Source: Tenrec ecaudatus
Lineage: Eukaryota; Chordata; Mammalia; Afrosoricida; Tenrecidae
Assembly: GCF_050624435.1 (NCBI RefSeq)
Contig: NC_134546.1
Coordinates: 39,387,501 to 39,451,500 of the forward strand
Length of the DNA stretch: 64,000 bases
Direction of reading: 5' to 3'
Shown here: one piece after another, positions 22,261 to 35,896 of the stretch
How positions within the stretch are numbered: position 1 is the first letter of the stretch
Layout of the letters: the number at the start of each line of letters is the position of its first letter
The notes under the pieces: generated by a model
The model's database searches: none
What the model was told of the DNA's origin: nothing
What the model saw: the letters and a program-made list of their open reading frames with translations, nothing else
Made by a program: the position numbers and the translations under genes

Positions 22261-23627
22261 AAAAGGATCAGTACTGTGTGACCTCACTCACCCTTGTATC
22301 TAAAAGGACAAGGACAGGTAAATGCATCGAGACCAAAGTGTAATTGAATGGAAACAGGAAACACAATGAGGAAGAAGGATGAGGGTACACGGGATGGATT
22401 GCAACGGATGAGTTGAAACAATGTATGAATTGTTGAATGTAAAATTGGTGATCTGCTCTGTAAACCTTCACCTAATTCACACACGTGGTAAACTGAGGGA
22501 CTGAATGAGAATGTAGTACAGCTAAATCCTTTGTGCTCAAAATTACGGGTCTGGAAAGCTGACTCCGGTTGGGGAAGACCCTCACGGTTTAGAGATATAA
22601 AGAACTCTTAATACACATTCACGTGACTGGACACAGTTTCTCTGATTAAATCCACCCCCCACAAGGAGCTGCCTTAAAGGGGCTGCTGTAAAAGATGTCT
22701 CATACTTGCGTCTGGCTTGTCCCTGTGCCTGGAGGTTAAATGTAGCAACCCCCTGGAGAGGGCTCAGATGGGTTTGCGGTCAACTAACACTAGGTCAAGA
22801 TGATAACTCATGTCACTGCTTGTTTATTATGTTACTTATGATATCACCCATTGAGTATGACATGCACGCCTTATGAAAGATCCATAATCCCCATTATATG
22901 TACCCATTGGAAATGCATTTACTCTCTCAGCCCTGACATGGGATGAGGAATCCCTGTGCCCTGCTGCCTGTCTGTTTGTCTTTCATCTTTTCCACAATTG
23001 CAAATTCGCTCCTGAGGACTGTTTTGAGTGTTGGGGACCCCATCACCCAACACATAAATTTTTTATTAAACAAAATGTCCCGAGTAGTCATTTTGTTAAT
23101 TAGCTATCTCAGGGATTTATAAGAGAAAAATGTGTATATAGGGTATCTCACATACAGTTGTTTAAACAATTAAAATGATTTTTCATCAAATACTATGGAA
23201 CTCAATGGAAGACAGTCCAGAGGCTTCTATGACAAGCGCTAGTTCCGGAGGGCCCCGGCGGAAGCCTTCACCAGGAGCGGCTCTCCTACTCAGTGCCTGT
23301 GGTCACAGGTTGGGTGTTCCACGTGATCATCACTTTCCCTACCTCGGATGGAAGAAGGAATACAGGATTGAAGACTCTTCCTGACAGGTCCTTCGAGAGC
23401 TTTTCTAAAAATTCTGCTCAGGTGGTTCTGTTTACACCTCTTTAGTCAGAACCACACTTAGTTACAAGGGAGACTGGGCACATCGAAACAAGATCCATCG
23501 AATTGGAAACAAAAGTATGGCACTATTTACAAAGGAAAGAGGTGAGAATGGTCATTAGACAGGCAATTGGCAGTGTCTGCCACAGGCATGGTATAAGGCA
23601 GTGGAAAGAACCGGGTTTCTTTCTCAA

Positions 23628-23741
<114 letters not shown>

Positions 23742-24905
23742 TACTCTCTACTCCTGGACTGCAAGGACATTAGTGTCTTAGTATTTAGGAGTGCAGATAA
23801 GTATACAAACACAACCTATTAGGACATATGCCGATAGGATCTTAGGTACATTTGAAAAGACTAGTTAAACAGGCAAAGAGAGTCTGGAAGCTAAGGACAC
23901 TGATGCCCAGAATCGCTGTGCACAAGGTTTGTTAGGAGGTTTTATTCCCAGAGGGGAAGGTGGTACTGACATGGGAGCGCAGGATGGATATAGGGAACTT
24001 GGGAGTGTTTAAGTTTAGCAGGAGCAAAGGGTTTGGTGGCTGGTATGTGTGTTTGTGGGGTTCCGGAGGAGGGGGGAGGGAGGACACGGGGGACATCAGG
24101 CCTTCTAGAAGGAAGATGGGACCAGTTCAAATAGGTCTTATGTGGTACTGGTGAGTTGGGGTTTTATTTGGATTTCATCTGAAAACAGTATAAGATCACT
24201 GAAAGATCTTAAGTGAAGAGAGTGATATGATCCTTGGGGTTTTATGAAGAAGAGGTGCAAGGGGGCCGAGATGAACATTGTTCAGTTCAAAAAATACAAA
24301 TGAAAATGAACAGGAGTCTGCAAGGATGCACACACTGATGGATGAGGAAAGCGGGGACTGGATAGAGCTCTTCGTGAGACGGTGTTAGGAGAGGGGGGAT
24401 GAAGCCGAGGTCTAGAACTGTGTTATCTTTCTCTCAATTTACTGAAAGGGTCGAATTCCTCCTCAGGGAGTTCCAGTGTCTTTCTTCCTGAGAAAGGTCT
24501 TCTGGCTGTGTGTATTGGGCACATGTTTGGGCCACTTCTTTCTTTGAGTGAACTGAAATTGTTGTCTTCCAGATATTGTTGTGTTCTTATATTTGCTCTT
24601 AACTGATGAGTTTGTGCTGGTGAGAACTTACTCACTACCATTCTCCTGGTAGGTGTAATAGAGACTGTGATTGTGCAGTTTCATTTACAGTGGGAAGCCA
24701 CAGGTTTATAGAAGATTTCCTTATGTTATCTGTAAGTATGACCTTTTGATTTTCTCTGATTTGATATCTTTCCTCTCCACCCATTCTCTTGGGATAGGAG
24801 AGAAAATGAAATTTCATCCACTCCATTGAGTCATGGTTTAATTCAATACTAAACGCTATCCATTTAGATACTCATTCTTTTCATAAAAGTGTTCACTCAG
24901 TTTTT

Positions 24906-26898
24906 TAAAAAATCAATTTATTAGGGGCTCATACAACTCCTATCACAATCCATACATACATCAATTATGTAAAGCACATTTGTACATTCGTTGCCCTCAT
25001 CATTCTCAAAACATTTGCTCTCCACCCAAGCCCCTGGCATCAGGTCCTCATTTTTTCCCTCCCTCCCCACTCCCCCCACCCTCATGAACCCTTGATAATT
25101 TATAAATTATTATTTTGTCATATCTTGCTCTATCCCACGTCTCCCTTCACCCACTTTTCTGTTGTATGTCCCCCGGGGAGGAGGTCACATGTAGATCCTT
25201 GAAATAGGTTCCCCCTTTCCAACCACCCTCCCTACGCCCTCCCAGTATCGCCACTCACACTGGTCCCGAGGGGATCATCCGCCCTGGATTCCCTGTGTTT
25301 CTAATTCTGTACCAGTGTACATCCTCTGGTCTAGTCAAGGTAGGATTCAGTCATGACAGTGGGCGCGGGTGGGGGAGTGAGAAAGCATTTAGGAACTAGA
25401 AGAAAGTTGTATTTTTCATCGTTGCTACATCGTACCCTGACTGTCTCATCTCCTCCCCAAGACCCTTCTGTAAGGGGATGTCAAGTTACCTACAAATGGG
25501 CTTTGGGTCTCCACTCCGCACTCCCCCGCTCATTCACTATAGTAAGATTTTTTGTTCTGATGATGCCTGATACCTGATCTCTTGACACCTTGTGATCTCA
25601 CAGGCTGGTGTGCTTCTTCCATGTGGGCTTTGTTGCTTCTGAGCTAGATGGCCGCTTGTTGACCTTGACGCCTTTAAGACCCCAGATGCTATATCTTTTG
25701 ATAGCCTGGCACCATCAGCTTTCTTTGCCACATTTGCTTATGCACCCATTTGTCTTCAGCGGTCATATCAGGGAGGTGAGCACACATGATATGATTTTTT
25801 TTTGTTTTTTGATACCTGATAACTGATCCCTTCAGCACCTCATGGTCACACAGGCTGGTGTACTTCTTCCATGTGAGCTTTATTGCTTCTGAGCCAGATG
25901 GCTGCTTGTTTACCTTCAAGCCTTTAAGACCCCACACGCTATATATTTTGATAGCCAGGCACCATCCGCTTTCTTCACCACATTTAGTTGTTCACTCCCT
26001 TTGTCTTCAGCAATTGTGTCAGGAAGGTGAGCATCACAGAATGCCAATTTAATAGAAGAAAGTATTCTTGCATTGAGGGAGTACTTGAGTAGAGGCCCAA
26101 TGTCCTTCTGCTACCTTAATACTAACCCTATAAATATATGCACATAGATCTATTTCCCCATCCTTATATCTAAATATATTTGCATATATACATATCTTTA
26201 TCTAGACCTCTATAAATGCCCTTTGCTTCTCAGCTCTTTCCTCTATTTCCTTTGACTTTCCTCCGGTCCCACTATCAAGCTCAGTCCCCACCAGGGTTTC
26301 AGCAATTCCTCTTACATTACCCTTGATCATGCCCAACCAGGCTTCCCACACCGTCCTCACCACCGATTTGGATCACTTGTTGTTCCCTTGTCCCTGGGTT
26401 TATTAACACCACTACCTTTCCCCAAACCTCCCCATCTCCCATGTCCCCATGGAACTATTGGTCTTGTTGTTTTCTCCTCCAATTGTCTATCCAGCCTATC
26501 ATATTTAGAGAGACCTGCAGAGATAATAACATGCACAAAAATAAGACAGAGCACAACCAAGCCACAATATACAACAAAACAACAACAAACCAATGACAAA
26601 ACAAAACACAACAAGAAAGAAATGCTTGTAGTTAGTTCAAGGATGGTTTGTTGGCCTTTAGGAGTGTTTTCTAGTCCAGTCTGTTGGGGCACCATGCCCT
26701 GGCCACAAAGTACATCTTCAGCATTCTCTGGGGACCTCTCCACTCCATTCCCTTGCTGTTCTATTGCACCCCCTTAATATTTTGCCTCGGTGTGGTGGGA
26801 TCAGAATCGGGTGCAATTCCCACATTGTGTCTCTGGTGTCCTCCCTGTAGGACTATGGGTCAGTGAGGGACGTCATGTCTTATAGTGGGGCCGGCTAT
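24906..26898 (-). mobile_element. ~1.99-kb L1 3' end with target duplication
   Basis: The minus-strand copy starts with the L1 3' terminus and runs almost 2 kb through noncoding sequence. TGTTCACTCAGTTTTT occurs at about 24890-24905 and 26899-26914. No long ORF. Confidence 0.88.
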
Positions 26899-28738
26899 TG
26901 TTCACTCAGTTTTTATTTCTTTTTTCCCTATTCCACTACCATATAGTTTCTATTAGATAAAGGATGAGAGGGCTTACCTATCTTTAGAGTAGTACAGGAA
27001 AAGCTACTTAAGCTTCATGTGTGGTATAATTAAAACACATTGGTGTGTGTGCATGATGAAAATATACACACTGAACATTGATTAATTCAATAATTTCTAA
27101 CTCAATGCAATATGATGGATCAGTTTTATATGGCCTTTCTGGCCATAGTCTTGTAATTTCCACCAAAAGATTAGATTATACTATGCAAATAAGGTGATTT
27201 GGAACCACCAACAGGATTGGACAGCTTGCTAATAACACAAATAAGCAGCTGGCATGTTTGTGGTGGTGGAACTATGTAACTAAGACACACAGAACCCGAA
27301 GAAGGGGAATGCTCTGTTTTGCCATCCGTCTAGGCTTCACATGAGCCACACCAGTAGTGGAAAGGGTGACCTATGACCCCAGAGAGTGCATCATTTGGTT
27401 CCAGCAACCCTGCTCTGAGAACCTTCTCAAGGCAGGAACAAGAGAAAGAATGCAGTAAAGGAAACAGACAATGAGAACCAGTTACAGGGAGAGGCTGACA
27501 GCAGACCCATGAGACCAGCAGGAGGCCTGTGGGAAATGGTGCAGTGGGCTTCCTGGCCCAGGAGTGAGAAAACTGAGCATCTTCTTGAGGGAGACTTGCT
27601 TCCAGAGTAGGGGTCCTCTGGATACTTGGGGCTAGGTTTGCCAACCCATGGAACTAAAGCGGAGTGCGTGTGGGCCAAAGCTAACTGATAGAGTGGAATG
27701 CCTCTGGGAACTTAACGGTAGAACTAACTGAGCTGTGTTAATGCTTGTCTAGAGCAGGGACTGTGTTGAGGGTCCAAGAGCCAAAGACCTGCTTCTGAGG
27801 GAAGTGGAGATGAGACTGCCTTCATCAACCTGGAACGTAACCTGTCAGTTGAGGTGTGTGGCCCTTGCTGCTGGGTGCTAGCACCTGGTGTGGAATGGCT
27901 CAGAGAAAGCACAATCGTCTTGGGGGAGAGAAGAGGGCCCTTGTACCTAAGGGTGCCCAGAAAAACAGCCAGAATTTTCACTCGGCCAGGAAAAGGACAA
28001 CGCTAACCGCCACTGAATGAGCTTACAAGGTCACGGAAGACAAGCATAAAGTGACTTCGTGTGGCCACAGCCCATGCTGTGTGTTCAGCAGATACCTGCC
28101 ACAGTGCCATGCGGAAGTTAGCAAGGAGCCTGCGTCCCCTGGAGATCTGGGTAGAACAAGTCAAACGTGGCCAATTACACAACCTGTAGAAGTCTGAGCC
28201 TTTCCCATAATTCTCCTTCCTGGAGGTATCTCACTTGAGGAGCTCTTTCATTGCTTATTGCTTTCCTTCCTCCGCGTGGACACAGCATTCAGCACCTCTT
28301 AGCCTTCCCTCCCTGGAAGAGCCGTGGTGAGCGGTGGAGACTTCGCTGATGATCTGCTTTCACGTTGTCTTGGCCAGTGCTAGACGGTTTAGTTCCACAA
28401 GACTTATTAAGTGCCCACTTATTATCCAGATAGTGTGCTAAAATCTGGAGATAAAGAATGACTATCTCATAAAAAATGGAATTAAAGATAAGAATATTTC
28501 CACAAATATTTTGACCCTCCCTCTACTTACTTTTTAGACAGAAAAGAGTATAGGATAATACAGTGGATGCCTATAGATGCCAGGTTGCCGTCAGAACCTA
28601 CAGAGGGGCACTCTGTAAGCCTGAAGTTGGGTGAGGCAGTCAAATAATTCCCTTCCAGGATAAAACTGAGGAGTGAGCCTTCTCAGGGACTCTTGCACAG
28701 TTTTGGTTTTACATGGTATTTTACAATTCAATTTTAAC

Positions 28739-28794
28739 GTTTAAAAAAGATATACGAGAAATGTAATTACATTTCTCTTGTATCTTTTTTAAAC
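28739..28794. repeat. Near-perfect 56-bp palindrome
   Basis: Arms 28739-28766 and 28767-28794 pair at 26 of 28 positions with no spacer. The centre is GTAATTAC. Confidence 0.95.
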
Positions 28795-29299
28795 TTTAAA
28801 AAATATATATATATCCTTATTTATTTCCATGATATGTCACAATTCAATTACTCAGCTTATATTTATCTCAGTTACCCAGAAAAAATCTCAAATCCTAATT
28901 TTTTTTAAATTAAGGTATTGCAGGTTGTTAGAATCCCTAGCACCTGACAAAACACATTAAAATAAGTTTAGAATAATGTAAAATCATCCTAAAACAATAC
29001 TTATTTTGTACATAACTTTTCAAAAGAACTAGTCATATGAGGAAACGAGAACATGAGCAAAGCCCAGAAGAAGCAATAAGCAACAGAAATAGAGCTACAC
29101 ACTTGGCCAGGTGACCTCCCTATAGACCCGACCTGAATTTGTTCTGGGTACAAGTATATCTCACTTGCTCCATGACAGAAATGTCTTCCTTGGATTTTTG
29201 AATATTGAGGGGATGTTTTCTTTCTTATTCATTATTTATATTTTTATCTTTATATTATTGTTATTTTGCCCTTACCGCCTTAATTTGATTTTGTTTTTT

Positions 29300-29690
29300 A
29301 TTGTTTCTGTTGGGTTTCCCAGTTTGTGACGCACAGGAGGAGTGGATGCATAGTGATAGAACTGAAACAAGGGTTTATAGAGGCCCCAGGGGTGGGAGGT
29401 GGGTGATAGAGAAGGAAAGGGGATTTCAGGAGTAAACCAGGAAGGCAGGAGCGGGGAGGGAGCACTAGCACTAATTGTGATTGTACAACGCATTTTAAAG
29501 GTATTTAATTTAACCATGGGTGTGAGGGGGATGTTCTAAAATTGATGTGGTAATGATTGTACAATTCTTCATAAATAATTGAATGATTGAATTGTATGGT
29601 ATATAAATTGTGTGCCAATGAAACTGTTGGAGAGAAGAAGAAAAAAAGAAAGAAGAAAGAAATAGACCTACAAGGACTCCAGATATTGGT
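29300..29690 (+). mobile_element. L1 3' UTR of another subfamily with A-rich tail
   Basis: GGTAATGATTGTACAATTCT and a purine-rich tail resemble L1 3' ends but differ from the main family here. Confidence 0.5.
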
Positions 29691-30945
29691 ATTTCCAGGC
29701 AAAATCATAAAACAAAACAAAACTCTTTATTATGTTCAAGAAATTAAATTTTTAAAATTTTGCCTAGGAGTTAAAAACTATAAAATGAATCAAATAGGTG
29801 TTCTTCAAAGGAAAAATATACTAAGATGTTTAAAGCCCAATGGATCTAGCAATCAACAATCTGAAAAAGAAATTAAGAAAACAATTCTATATAGAACAGT
29901 ATCAAAAAGAAGAAAATATTTAGGAATAAATTTAACCAAGGAGATGAAAGACTGGTATGTGAAAACTATAATACATTTCTAGAAGAAAATAAATGGAAAG
30001 ACATCCTGTGACAGGTAGGTTTAGTGTGCAAACCTGGACAATAGGAACATGTGGGATTAATCAGGTCACAGTTTGATTAGAGGGCAAAGAGATATATGGC
30101 TTGCTGGTGATCAGACCAGCAGGCAGCTATTTTAGCTAGTTCTCTGCCTCAACTTGTGAGCTACACTACCTGTGGGACAACCAACCTGTGGATCATGTCT
30201 CTAGAGCTTGAGGTTTCTTTAAGACCTGCATTGCTACACTGCTGGTATGTAATGTACATTGCTTGAGCTCAAGGCTGTGGATCCTATCCTCTTGCATTGC
30301 TTGAGTTCAGTATCCCTTCCCTGCTTCTCTAAGCTGCTGAGCTGCTGACTGTAGGTGACCTTCCTAGCTATTTGCTGCCTGGGGGCAGACTTTGGCTACA
30401 TTGCCCATTGAAAGACTTATCTGTCTGTTTGACCTTGGACCCGGCAGCCCTCATGAGTTGAAGAACTTCCAGTCTATTAACTGTTCCATGGAAGTGAGTT
30501 GAACTGAGCCCTCTGTACTGCTGGGTGGACTAATTAGCTGTTAAATTCCTTTGTGCTGTATGAATCTATTCTCATATATATTATCATAAGTGTTGTGGTT
30601 TCGTTTCTCTAGAGAACCCTGCCTAACACACATCCTGTGTTCTGAGACCGGAAGACTTAATATTGTTAAGATAACAATACTACCCAAAGCAATCTTTATC
30701 CGAATTCCAATGGCAGTTTTTGAAGAAATATTAAAACTCATCTTAAGATTTATATAAAATTTCAAAGGACCCCCAAGTAGCCAAAAGCAACATTGGGAAA
30801 GAAACAACTTTAGAGGGCTCACACCTCTGAATTTCAAAACTTTTTCAGTAGAAAAAAAAAAGTATGTTACAGGCATAAAGATAGATAGATAGATAGGTAG
30901 GTAGATAGACAGACCAATAAAGTAGAATAAAAACAAAAACAAATC
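29690..30945 (+). pseudogene. Decayed L1 ORF2 C-terminal segment, split by an LTR-like insertion
   Basis: Sequence from about 29,830 to 30,006 and from 30,636 to 30,945 encodes broken pieces of L1 ORF2 (motifs such as KYLGINLTKEMKDWY). The insertion at 30,007-30,630 divides it. A GATA-type run lies at about 30,879-30,913. Confidence 0.75.
30007..30630 (-). mobile_element. LTR-like element, 624 bp, with 5-bp target duplication
   Basis: TGTGACAGG...CCTAACACA is flanked by exact CATCC duplications (30002-30006 and 30631-30635) inside L1 ORF2. The right end carries the family motif TCTCTAGAGAACCCTGCC. The interior has diverged from the 35,897 copy. Confidence 0.75.
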
Positions 30946-31130
30946 ACTGGCATGAAGTAGATGGCAACTCATAGTGGCCTTAGGGTAGAACTACCCCGGG
31001 AGTTTCCAAGTGTAACTCTTCACAGAAGTAGGAAGCCCATTTTTCCCTCTGTGGAACAGTTAGTGGTTTTGAACTGCTGAACTTATGAACCAGCAGTCTA
31101 ACACATAACCACTACTCCACTGGGGCTCCT
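30945..31130 (-). repeat. AfroSINE-type SINE
   Basis: Minus-strand AfroSINE, from the tail near AGTAGATGGCAACTCATAG to the head at CACTGGGGCTCCTGATG. Confidence 0.7.
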
Positions 31131-31200
31131 GATGGAATAGGAAGAGAATTCTAATGGCATAGACTAAGGAGCCCAGAAATGAGCGCATGCTTGGTCAGTT

Positions 31201-31375
31201 AAGGAGCGCTGATGGCATGGTGGTTAAATATTGGGCTGCTAACCTTAAGTTCTGAAATTTGAAAACACCAGCTCGTCTGCCAGAGAATGACAGGGCTTTT
31301 CATTCCCATAAAGAGTTGCAGTCTCAGAAGCTCACAGAGTGGACATTGACTTGATGGAGTGAGTTTGGGTTTGTT
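31201..31375 (+). repeat. AfroSINE-type SINE
   Basis: GGAGCGCTGATGGCATGGTG head and CATAAAGAGTTGCAGTCTCA body in the usual order. Confidence 0.7.
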
Positions 31376-31394
31376 TGTTTGTTTGCTTTTGGTT

Positions 31395-32040
31395 TATGAT
31401 CAGTTGATCTTTGACAAAGATGTCAAGACTATTCAATGAGGGAAAAGACATATATAAAACTAACTCAAAGTAGATCAAGGACCTAAATCTGCTATCTAAC
31501 ACTATAAAGCTTTACAGAAGAAAACGTCATGACCTTGGATTTGACAGTGATTTCTTAGCCCTGATAACTAAAGCACTGTCAACAAGAGAAAAAAAATAGA
31601 TAAACAGGAATTCAACATAAAAGCCTTTTGTGCATTAAAGGACACTACCAAGAGCGTAAAAAGATAACCCGTAGAGTGGAAGCAAGTAGTGATATAACAT
31701 ATCTGATGAGGATCTGTTATCCAGCAATTATAAACAACTTCTACAACTCAACAACAATAAACCCAATTTTAAAATGAGCAAAAGACTTGAAAGACATTTC
31801 TCCAAAGAAATATCTGAACTGTCAATAGACACATGAAAAGATGCTCACTGCCCATTGGGGAGCCGCACATCAGGACCCCAGTGAGGTACCACAAGGTGGC
31901 TGTCATTGTGGAAAAAGGAAAAGAGAAGGGACAGAGTAAGTGTTGGGGCGGACACAGAGAATTTTCTGATCGGATTTTAAATGGGCAGCTTCTTTGAGAA
32001 TAGTTTGGTGGTTCCTCAAAAAGTTAGACATGGAATTACT
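31395..32040 (+). pseudogene. Decayed L1 ORF2 continuation
   Basis: Motifs such as GATCTTTGACAAAGATGTCA and CAACTCAACAACAATAAACC match late L1 ORF2. Many stops. Confidence 0.65.
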
Positions 32041-32795
32041 GCTAAGTAAAGCAAAAATGGAGTTGTGTGTTTGACAAAACGGCGTGGGCAGCCAAATGCA
32101 ACACGGTTCAGACTAGTCTTTCCCAACATGTCAAGCCTACTTTCCCTGTAAATCAGGCTAACCTCATCTTCACTGACCAATGCAACGTTTTATATAAACC
32201 AATCATAGAATCAGAGGGCAAATTAAAAAAACATTATTTTAAAATCATTGAAACCTTTATTAAACAAAATGATCAAGGTCTGAAGCTATTGTTTCCTGAC
32301 ATACCCTCAGTCTAGGTGCAAACGTTTCTCAGGGCAGTTTTCCTTCTCTGAAGAATCCTGTGGGCTGCTCTTTGCACCATGTTAAACGAATGACTTCCTT
32401 GGATGACTCAGCCTGGTCCCACTTCAGTGCCTTATATATTTAGGGCACAAAAGAAGCCTGAAGGGAACGATCGGGGCTGTGTGCTGAGTGGGGTCATGTT
32501 CCCCCAGGACATTGTCCTAGGACAGCTCGTGTTACTCTCAAGAATAAGCAGGGACAGGCCCAACCTTCCTGCCCTTTTCCTTACCAATGCCGTTTCTCAG
32601 TGTTCTAAAAACTCCTTCAGCATAAGCTCTCAGGCCCATCCAGTGTCTTTCAAGAAAATCTATTAATAGTATCCCTTTGGGATTCAAAATGAAACATTTC
32701 CACAACTTTCTAAGCTGAACTCTGCCTAGGATTTAACTGGTTCAGCACATCTCAGAAGCCGCTCTTCTCATTGGACCATGGTGGGGAAGGCATCC

Positions 32796-33258
32796 TGTGT
32801 AGGGTTGTCCAGAGAAACAAATTGCGTGACACATATATGAAGAAGAAAGAGCTTTATATCAAGTAATCTTATGTCAAGAAGGCATCCCAGCCCAGTCCAA
32901 CTCAAGTCCCTAAGTCCAGTGCAAACCAGGACCCTCCTCAGACTCACGTAGCCATGGGCTGATGCAGCAGAAAAGTGAATCATGAAGCAGGAAGAGCACA
33001 GGCTGGCGGGTGCAGAGTCATATGGATCCAAAGCCAGTGGGACAGAGCAGAGCACTGACAGCTCTCAGGGTTGGGCTGCCCTCATAAGGCTGCCCCTGGA
33101 AGCAGCACAAGTCTCAGCAAGCAGGAAGACAAAGCGGCAGCAAGAGATGGCACCCCCAAGGAGGCGTCATCAGGCTGTGACCTGATTGACAGCTTGGATA
33201 ACACCCCTTCATTTTCTTGTGAATTCAAATCGACATAAAATCATCCCACTACCACACA
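32796..33258 (+). mobile_element. LTR-like element, 463 bp
   Basis: The element starts TGTGTAGGGTTGTCCAGAG and ends CCCACTACCACACA. It shares CATCCCAGCCCAGTCCA and the 3' region with other copies. No clear duplication. Confidence 0.6.
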
Positions 33259-33399
33259 CCCCAATGAGCGTGGAACAAGTGCATTCCTGAGAAAACTCGT
33301 CTGTCTCATCCATCATCGCCAAGACACGTTTAAATATTCTGTGTGGCGTAAACCCAGGCAGGGATGAACTCGTTAACTTTATTATCATTCCATTTCTTT

Positions 33400-34240
33400 T
33401 GACATGTTGCTATCCGAAATTCCACTCTTAGTTTGTACCCCAAAGACCTGAAAGCAAGGACTCAGATACTTGTACAACGTTCATAGCAGCTTTATTGACA
33501 ATAGTCAAAAAGTGGAAATAATCCAAGTGTCCATCAACACATGAACGGATATCCAAAATGTGTCATATACCAACTAAATAAATGGATACTATAAATATTA
33601 TATACTATAAACATTTATACTAATATAAATTCTATAAAATGTTCATATAACATTTACATAAATATAAATTGTGCACTTATATAAAATCTATATTTATATA
33701 GTTTTATTTGTATCAATATAAATAATGAATTTGTATAAATACAATATATGTATTTTTATTTTTTATACAAATATAAATATACTATAAATAAAATGGATAC
33801 TATAGTATAAATATATAATAGCTAAATAAATGGGATATTATTTAGCCAGAAAAAGGAAGAAATTCTAATAGATGCCACAACATACAAGAATCTTGAAAAA
33901 AAAAAAAGTTACACTAAATCAGTGGTTCTCAACCTGTGGGTTGCGACCCCATTTACAGGGGTCACCCAATTCATAACAGAAGCAAAATGACAGTGATGAA
34001 GTAGCAAGAAAAATAATTTTATGGTTTGAGGTCACCACAACATGAGGAACTGCATTAAAGGGCGGACATTAGGAAGGTTGAGAACCACTGTGCTAAATGA
34101 AATAAACCAGATACAAGAAGACACATTTTGTATTCCATTTGGAAGAGGCATCTATAGTAGGGAAATTAAAGGGACAAAGCATATGAGAGTTTATCAAGGG
34201 CGGGGTGGGAAGGAGAACAGGGAGTGGTGACTTAATGGAT
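33400..34240 (+). mobile_element. Old L1 segment with AT-rich expansion and SPIN insertion
   Basis: L1 motifs (CCCCAAAGACCTGAAAGCAA; CCAAGTGTCCATCAACACAT) continue on both sides of an AT-rich expansion (33,560-33,835) and of the SPIN copy. Confidence 0.7.
33920..34090 (-). mobile_element. SPIN-type hAT non-autonomous element, 171 bp
   Basis: The ends are CAGTGGTTCTCAACC and GGTTGAGAACCACTG. Flanks CACTAAAT and TGCTAAAT match at six of eight positions, as expected for an aged 8-bp hAT duplication. Confidence 0.88.
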
Positions 34241-34304
34241 TAAGATTTCTTTGGGGGATGAACATGGTGTTCTGGAATTAGACTGTGGTAATGGGCACAG
34301 GGAT

Positions 34305-34490
34305 GACGGTTTTGGCTGCTCACTCACAGGTCACCGGTTTGAACATGCTCGAGGCTCTGTGGGAGAAGGATGGGACCGTCAGCATTGACAAAGATGTAAA
34401 GCCTTAGAAGCTCTCTGGAGAGTTGGCTCTGCTTTCCCCCGTGGGGTCGCTATGAGTTGGAATGGGCTTGACAGCAATGAGGTGGCTTTT
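34305..34490 (+). repeat. AfroSINE-type SINE
   Basis: The tail GGGTCGCTATGAGTTGGAAT followed by GACAGCAATGAGG is diagnostic. Confidence 0.75.
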
Positions 34491-34739
34491 CGTTGTTTGC
34501 TAATGGTCGAACAACACAGTGACTGAACCCAAAGGCAACAGATTGTACACTTTAAAATTAAAGCGGTGCGCCTCAGCCATTTGTATGTTTCCTTTGGAGA
34601 GAGACGTTTTCACAAAATGAGCTCATTTTTTAAAATAGTTGTTATCTTATTGTGGTTGAGCTGTAAGAGTTCTTTGTATTTAGTATTCAATATGTCTGGC
34701 CCTTGGAATGAGGGATAATCATTACTAATGTCAGATGGA

Positions 34740-35255
34740 TTTTTGCTGAAAACAAGGGTACCAGAATGAGGTTTATCCGGGACTTATTGACTAGCAAAGG
34801 CATTTGACTATGTAGATCATGACATATTCCGGATACCATTTTTAATAATGGGATTCCAGAACACTTAATTGTGCTCACGAGGAACCTGTAAATAGACCAA
34901 GAGATCAGTTTTTCATCAGAACAAAGGAGAGATTGTGTGGCTTACATCAGGAAAGTGGCCTTTCACACAAATTTTTTCCCTATACTTATTCCATCAAGTT
35001 TGCACATGTGATGTAACACACTTCTGCTTGAAGAGGGCTTGAAGCACTTCCTGGTGAAGATCAATGATTACACCCTTCAGTAAGAACTACACCCCAACAC
35101 AAAACAAAAATCCTCACAACTGTACCAATGAGCAGCAGCATGTAACCAGAGAGAAGATTGAAGCTGGCAAGGATTTCGTTTTATTTGGATCCAGAATCCA
35201 CACCCGTTGGAGCAGCGCTCGATGAGTAAGGAGGCCAGCTGCTATCAACATCTCC
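34740..35255 (+). pseudogene. RTE/BovB-type reverse transcriptase fragment
   Basis: Broken frames with the RTE motif around GGCATTTGACTATGTAGATC (the A-F-D-x-V-D reverse transcriptase motif) and TTTATTTGGATCCAGAATCC. Inactive. Confidence 0.6.
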
Positions 35256-35896
35256 CTCTGCTTTCTCTCTCCCTTTGTTGAACTTGATTCCCCCAAGTTC
35301 CTTTGGGGGAACTTAGATCCCCCACAGTCCTCTTACCTCTTTAAGGTGAGCGCCCTCAGGCCTGAGAAAACCTCTCAGGTTTGATTTTAAATGCTAGTAC
35401 ACCTTGAACCAAAAGCCATGGGCAAAGGCACTTAAACCTGCTCCAAGAGAGAAATTGAGAAGATAGTATATGTTTTAGGAGCACATAATTTAAAGGACCG
35501 TGATTTGTAGCAATCCACTCACAGGTTAGCAGAATTGGCGTGATCAATGAAGCTGTTCAATTTCCCTGTCTATTCTTAAACCCATGCAGAAAAAGTTCTC
35601 TAACAATTAAAGGACAGCCGTACAAATAAATGTTTAATTGAATTAGGCACAATAATATTACATAAACTTGACTACTATACAACCTTTTTCTTGCGTTCAA
35701 CAAACTACTCAGGCTGCATTCCTCTATTAATCCTCAGATATATCTCACATTTTAACGAAGGGACATTCTTTTTCCTTTGGGACTTTAATGAATCGGGAGG
35801 GACTTGCTGTACTGCACTAATGGAAGTCTTAGTCCTCCCTGATGAGCTCTTTCTTTTTGTCCTTGGGGATCTATAATGAGGTCAGCGCTAACTTGG

